Positions 6,432 through 8,970 of a stretch of 8,970 nt of DNA are shown here, piece after piece. A program made the translations under genes and the position numbers. The stretch covers positions 1 to 8,970 of the forward strand of contig CAJMQD010000024.1 in assembly GCA_905215425.1 (NCBI GenBank), read 5' to 3'. The notes beneath the pieces were generated by a model. That model saw only the letters and a program-made list of their open reading frames with translations. It was not told the DNA's origin and searched no databases. Source of the stretch: an uncultured bacterium (GTDB lineage Bacteria; Bacillota; Clostridia; Oscillospirales; Oscillospiraceae). Each line of letters starts with the position of its first letter. The stretch's first letter is position 1.

Positions 6432-6470
6432 GGGGTTTTCGCTATTTTTTTGTGAAAAACGCCGAAGAAT

Positions 6471-7196
6471 TTACAATTTTTCCGCCCTTCCGACCAGCGC
6501 CTCCTGCTCCCGGGCGGTCAGCAGCCGCCATTCTCCCGGCTTCAGCGCCGGGTCCAGGGCCAGCGGCCCCATGGACAGCCGCTTCAGATAGGTCACCGGT
6601 TTGCCCCTGGCGGCCAGCATCCGCTTTACTTGGTGGTATTTCCCCTCCCGCAGGGTGATGCGGCAGCAGCGCCCGTCCTCCAATATCTCCAGGTCGGCAG
6701 GCAGACACTCCAGGCCGTCCCCAAGGGTCAGTCCCGCCGCCAGAGCGGCCACGTCCGACTGCTCCAGCATACCCTCTACCCGGGCGAAATACACCTTGTC
6801 CACATGTTTTTTGGGGGAGAGCAATTCATGGGCCAGAGGGCCGTCGTCTGTAAGCAGCAGCAGGCCCTCCGTGTCTTTGTCCAGCCTGCCCACAGGGAAC
6901 AGCCCCCGCTTTTGCAGGTGAGGAGGCAGCAGATCCAGCACCGTTTTCTGGCTTCGGTCCTCTGTGGCGGACAACAGTCCGGCAGGTTTGTGCAGCATCA
7001 GGTAGACATAGGGGGCGCAGTCCACTTCCTGCCCGTTCACTTGAATGAGGCTGCGTTCAGGGTCCGCCTTCTCCTCCGGTTTTTTTGCCGCTTTTCCGTC
7101 CACCAGCACGCTGCCCTGGCGCACCAGGTCCTTGACCTCCCGCCGGCTCCACCGTCCGGTGGCGGAGAGCAATTTATCCAATCGTTCCAGTGCCAT
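6471..7196 (-). CDS. rsuA: RsuA-family 16S rRNA pseudouridine synthase
   Basis: The enzyme isomerises a specific uridine in rRNA to pseudouridine; RsuA acts on U516 of 16S rRNA (E. coli numbering). The 241-residue protein has an N-terminal S4 RNA-binding domain (about 1-60: MALERLDKLLSATGRWSRRE, then VLVDGKAAKK). The catalytic domain carries YLMLHKPAGLLSAT (65-78), the signature VGRLDKDTEGLLLLTDDG (102-119) with catalytic Asp106, and the family segment REGKYHQVKRMLAARG (183-198). The start at 7196 is set by AAGGAGG 6 nt upstream; longer in-frame starts would add an unrelated basic N-terminal tail. It is divergent from the DUF4830-like gene. No clear terminator follows it, so it may read into the regulator. 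RsuA and its relatives RluB, RluE and RluF share these motifs; the RsuA call is the most likely but target specificity is inferred. Confidence 0.9.
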   Translation of the reverse strand: MALERLDKLLSATGRWSRREVKDLVRQGSVLVDGKAAKKPEEKADPERSLIQVNGQEVDCAPYVYLMLHKPAGLLSATEDRSQKTVLDLLPPHLQKRGLFPVGRLDKDTEGLLLLTDDGPLAHELLSPKKHVDKVYFARVEGMLEQSDVAALAAGLTLGDGLECLPADLEILEDGRCCRITLREGKYHQVKRMLAARGKPVTYLKRLSMGPLALDPALKPGEWRLLTAREQEALVGRAEKL

Positions 7197-7308
7197 CTCA
7201 GGCCTCCTTGTGCATAAACCGCCCCCGGCGGTCATAAAGTGGACTATCCCGCAACGGGTACCCCATTTTCTATCTGTCACCGCAGTATCCCCGGAAAGGA
7301 GCTCGCTT
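7197..7308. other. Divergent intergenic region between rsuA and the DUF4830-like gene
   Basis: This 112-bp gap must hold promoters for both divergent genes, but I see no consensus pair for either. A 6-bp hairpin, ACCGCC-CCC-GGCGGT (7218-7232), lies close to the rsuA ribosome binding site (AAGGAGG on the minus strand, 7209-7203) and could affect rsuA expression. On the plus strand, TTGTGC (7208-7213) with CATAAA (7233-7238) at 19 bp is a weak promoter candidate. AAAGGAG (7295-7301) is the ribosome binding site for the plus-strand gene. Confidence 0.45.
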
Positions 7309-7812
7309 ATGTTGATCTTCACCGCTAAACTGCCCCGGAGGAAAACCGTATTAAGTGGTATTTTGCTGGCTGTCCTCTCCTTCACCCTGGTCCTTCTGGG
7401 GCTGAACTGGGGGCAAATCCGGGCCGTCTCCGCCGACATCCGTCCCAATTCCAAAGGGATCAAGAGCAACGAGGACCGGATCGCTTACCTGTCCCAATGG
7501 GGTTGGCAGGTTGCCGATGAGCCTCTCTCCGTGCAGGAGCTTCTGATCCCCAAAGAGATGGACAGCAGCTATCTGGAATACCTGACCATGCAGCAGGCGC
7601 AGGGCTTCGACCTGTCCAAGTATGCGGGCAAGCGGGTCAAGCGGTACACCTATCAGGTCACCAACTATCCCACAGGAGAGGATGGCGTGCAGGCCAACCT
7701 GCTGATTTTCCGCCACACAGTGGTGGGCGGAGAGATTCTCTCCCCCCAGTTGGACGGCTTCCTCCATGGGCTGGATGGGCCGCCTTCCGCTTCTGCAAAA
7801 AACGGCGCATAA
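7309..7812 (+). CDS. Membrane-anchored DUF4830-like protein, function unknown
   Basis: The 167-residue protein begins with a short basic cytoplasmic tail (PRRK) and one hydrophobic segment (about 13-33), consistent with a single membrane anchor or uncleaved signal peptide. The remaining ~130 residues would lie outside the membrane. Its soluble part (about 55-150) looks like the DUF4830 domain common in Clostridia: SNEDRIAYLSQWGWQV, then EPLSVQELLIPKEMDSSYLEYL, GFDLSKYAGKRVKRYTYQV and LLIFRHTVVGGEI. That domain assignment is from memory of the family and was not searched. No lipobox or catalytic motif is visible. The start has AAAGGAG 7 nt upstream. It is a single gene, divergent from rsuA and convergent with the MscS gene, and its stop codon lies in the loop of its own terminator. 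The neighbours give no functional hint. Confidence 0.8.
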   Translation: MLIFTAKLPRRKTVLSGILLAVLSFTLVLLGLNWGQIRAVSADIRPNSKGIKSNEDRIAYLSQWGWQVADEPLSVQELLIPKEMDSSYLEYLTMQQAQGFDLSKYAGKRVKRYTYQVTNYPTGEDGVQANLLIFRHTVVGGEILSPQLDGFLHGLDGPPSASAKNGA

Positions 7813-7823
7813 GCGCCGTTTTT
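7798..7823. terminator. Bidirectional terminator overlapping the DUF4830-like stop codon
   Basis: AAAAACGGCGC (7798-7808) and GCGCCGTTTTT (7813-7823) form an 11-bp stem around the 4-nt loop ATAA, which contains the TAA stop (7810-7812). A T-run follows the GC stem on either strand, so it can end transcription both of the plus-strand gene and of the oncoming MscS operon. Confidence 0.85.
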
Positions 7824-7835
7824 ATAAATCAGTTT

Positions 7836-7866
7836 GTATTCCCAGTCCCTGCGGGGCTGGGAATAC
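7836..7866. repeat. Long inverted repeat between the convergent genes
   Basis: GTATTCCCAGTCCC (7836-7849) pairs with GGGGCTGGGAATAC (7853-7866) around a 3-nt loop. The stem is 14 bp with one G-T pair. It ends 6 bp from the MscS stop codon. It lacks a T-run on either side, so it probably acts with the adjacent terminator or protects the MscS mRNA 3' end. Confidence 0.6.
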
Positions 7867-7872
7867 TTGCCG

Positions 7873-8697
7873 TCAGTCCTTTATCATGTGGACATTCAGG
7901 TGGTTGTAAGTCATTTCTACCCCGTGGGCTGCAAAGGTGTCCCGCACCGCCTCCTGCAGGCCATAATACACACTCCAGTAGTCCTTGCTGTCCACCCAAG
8001 CCCGCACCAAATAGGTGATGGCGCTGTCTCCATACTGGGAGAGGTAGATCTCCGGCTTAGGATCGTCCAGCAGCTGGGGAAAGCGGTCCACTGCCTCCTG
8101 CAGGGCCGCCTTAACCGCCGCCGTGGGCGCGTCATAAGAGGCGGAGTAGGTCGCATCAATGCGGCGGCGCCCCAGACGGTTATAGTTGATGATCTTTGCC
8201 CCGGCCAGTTGGCTGTTGGGGATAAAAATCGCCTTGTTGTCCGCCGTAGTAACGGAGGTATACACCAGATCCGTCCCCGTTACGGTGCCCTGAACGCTGT
8301 CGGATTCAATGTAATCCCCTGCCTCGAAGGGATGGGTGACCAACAGCATAATACCGCCGGCCAGATTGCCCAACGTGTTCTGCAGCGCCAGAGAGACCGC
8401 CAAGCCAGCCACGCTGAACAGGGCGATCACGCCGGTCACGTCCACGCCCAGAGCGCTGACCACCATCATCCCCAGCAAAAGCAGCAGGACTACCTTTACC
8501 GCCGAGTGGATATAGACATGGAGCCGCCCCATGGTTTTAGACCGTTCCAGCAGACGGTCCAGCACCTTCAGAATCAGGTGAATGGCAATCAGCCCCACCG
8601 CCACGGTAATCACCAGCCGCAGGACGGCGCTCACAGTCAAATGGGCCAGATTGATCTCTCCCACCGCATTGGATATTGTCTGCACTACATCATCCAT
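7873..8697 (-). CDS. MscS-family small-conductance mechanosensitive channel
   Basis: This is a predicted inner-membrane channel that opens under membrane tension to release solutes during osmotic downshock. The 274 residues match E. coli MscS in length and layout. TM1 is at about 20-45 and TM2 at about 61-84. The pore helix TM3 (about 88-122) carries the small-residue pattern VAGLAVSLALQNTLGNLAGG. The beta domain follows, with HPFEAGDYI (122-130), GTVTGTDLVYTSV, TADNKAIFIPNSQL (151-164) and IINYNR (169-174), and then the alpha/beta domain ending NHLNVHMIKD. ATG at 8697 is chosen because the protein then begins like the family; an in-frame ATG at 8763 lies inside the upstream gene. The gene overlaps the DtxR-like gene by 8 nt, implying translational coupling. 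The ribosome binding site (AGAAGAG) is modest, consistent with that. MscS-like proteins vary in gating and ion selectivity, so the exact role is inferred. Confidence 0.93.
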   Translation of the reverse strand: MDDVVQTISNAVGEINLAHLTVSAVLRLVITVAVGLIAIHLILKVLDRLLERSKTMGRLHVYIHSAVKVVLLLLLGMMVVSALGVDVTGVIALFSVAGLAVSLALQNTLGNLAGGIMLLVTHPFEAGDYIESDSVQGTVTGTDLVYTSVTTADNKAIFIPNSQLAGAKIINYNRLGRRRIDATYSASYDAPTAAVKAALQEAVDRFPQLLDDPKPEIYLSQYGDSAITYLVRAWVDSKDYWSVYYGLQEAVRDTFAAHGVEMTYNHLNVHMIKD

Positions 8698-8970
8698 GGT
8701 TACTCTTCTTTCTGTTTTCTCTGCCGTCCATAAACTCCTGCAGCCGCTGGAAGGTCTCAGCACTGATCACATGCTCCAGGCGGCAGGCATCCGCCGCGGC
8801 GGTCTCTGCCGATACACCGATCTGGGTCAGCCACCGCGTCAGCAGACAGTGGCGGCGGTAGATCTCCTCCGCCACCTTGCCGCCGACCTCCGTCAGTTCC
8901 AGCCCCCCATCCCGCTCCATCTCCACCAAGCCGTCGGACTTCAAAATGGACATGGCGCGGCTGACAGACG
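8690..8970 (-). CDS. DtxR/MntR-family metal-dependent transcriptional regulator, 5' end outside window
   Basis: Members bind Fe(II) or Mn(II) and repress metal-uptake genes. The C-terminal 92 residues are visible; the start lies past the right edge. They begin at the end of the winged helix-turn-helix (SVSRAMSILKSDGLVEMERD, then LELTEVGGKVAEEIYRRHCLL). The dimerisation and metal-binding segment follows, with ACRLEHVIS. That last motif matches ACRWEHVMS of Corynebacterium DtxR (Cys102, Glu105, His106). Bacillus MntR has Glu at the Cys position. The RRH histidine fits the His77/His79-type ligand. The protein ends about 25 residues later with a charged tail, so it lacks the SH3-like domain of DtxR. 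An internal ATG at 8953 is not a credible start, since conserved sequence continues upstream. Its stop codon overlaps the MscS start. Iron versus manganese cannot be settled from this. Confidence 0.9.
   Translation of the reverse strand, partial: SVSRAMSILKSDGLVEMERDGGLELTEVGGKVAEEIYRRHCLLTRWLTQIGVSAETAAADACRLEHVISAETFQRLQEFMDGRENRKKSNHG

Noticed and set aside
7197..7469. Longer N-terminal extension of the RsuA-like protein
   Set aside because: The added residues are unlike the family, would overlap the divergent gene, and ignore the strong AAGGAGG before 7196.
7834..8733. A 299-codon plus-strand open frame opposite the MscS gene
   Set aside because: Its translation is rich in His, Gln and Val with no domain. 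The opposite strand encodes a convincing MscS channel.

Overview
The window looks like chromosomal DNA from a GC-rich, low-G+C-lineage Firmicute of the class Clostridia, most likely an Oscillospiraceae-type gut anaerobe (Flavonifractor/Intestinimonas/Lawsonibacter-like). The pointers are clear Shine-Dalgarno sites, Firmicutes-style promoters, a CdaR/PucR-type regulator, a DUF4830-like protein, and a Symbiobacterium-like short diaminopimelate dehydrogenase. This placement is inferred from the protein families; no rRNA or tRNA gene is present to confirm it. Most of the window is ordinary housekeeping and peptide or amino-acid metabolism. I see no convincing undescribed system, CRISPR array, insertion sequence or phage gene.

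Left part (1-3752): a peptide-use region. On the minus strand are the N-terminal 307 codons of a family-5 peptide-binding lipoprotein (cut by the window edge) and, upstream of it, an M29 aminopeptidase. The M29 gene keeps all its metal ligands but has lost its N-terminal ~145 residues and has no credible start. Facing away on the plus strand is an intact 598-residue M24 Xaa-Pro aminopeptidase with its own promoter and ribosome binding site. Together they suggest uptake and hydrolysis of small peptides.

Middle (3753-6431): a 421-bp, partly AT-rich intergenic stretch holds a strong stem-loop, a pair of identical 13-bp direct repeats 22 bp apart, and a promoter with a dyad over its -10 box. It leads into a type II meso-diaminopimelate dehydrogenase (297 aa). 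That gene converges on a CdaR/PucR-like transcriptional regulator (363 aa, minus strand), with a separate terminator for each direction between them.

Right part (6432-8970): an RsuA-family 16S rRNA pseudouridine synthase (minus) is divergent from a small membrane-anchored DUF4830-like protein (plus). The latter converges on an MscS-type channel (minus), and a hairpin between them ends in T-runs on both strands. The MscS gene starts inside the last codons of a DtxR/MntR-family metalloregulator that runs off the right edge, so those two are probably cotranscribed.
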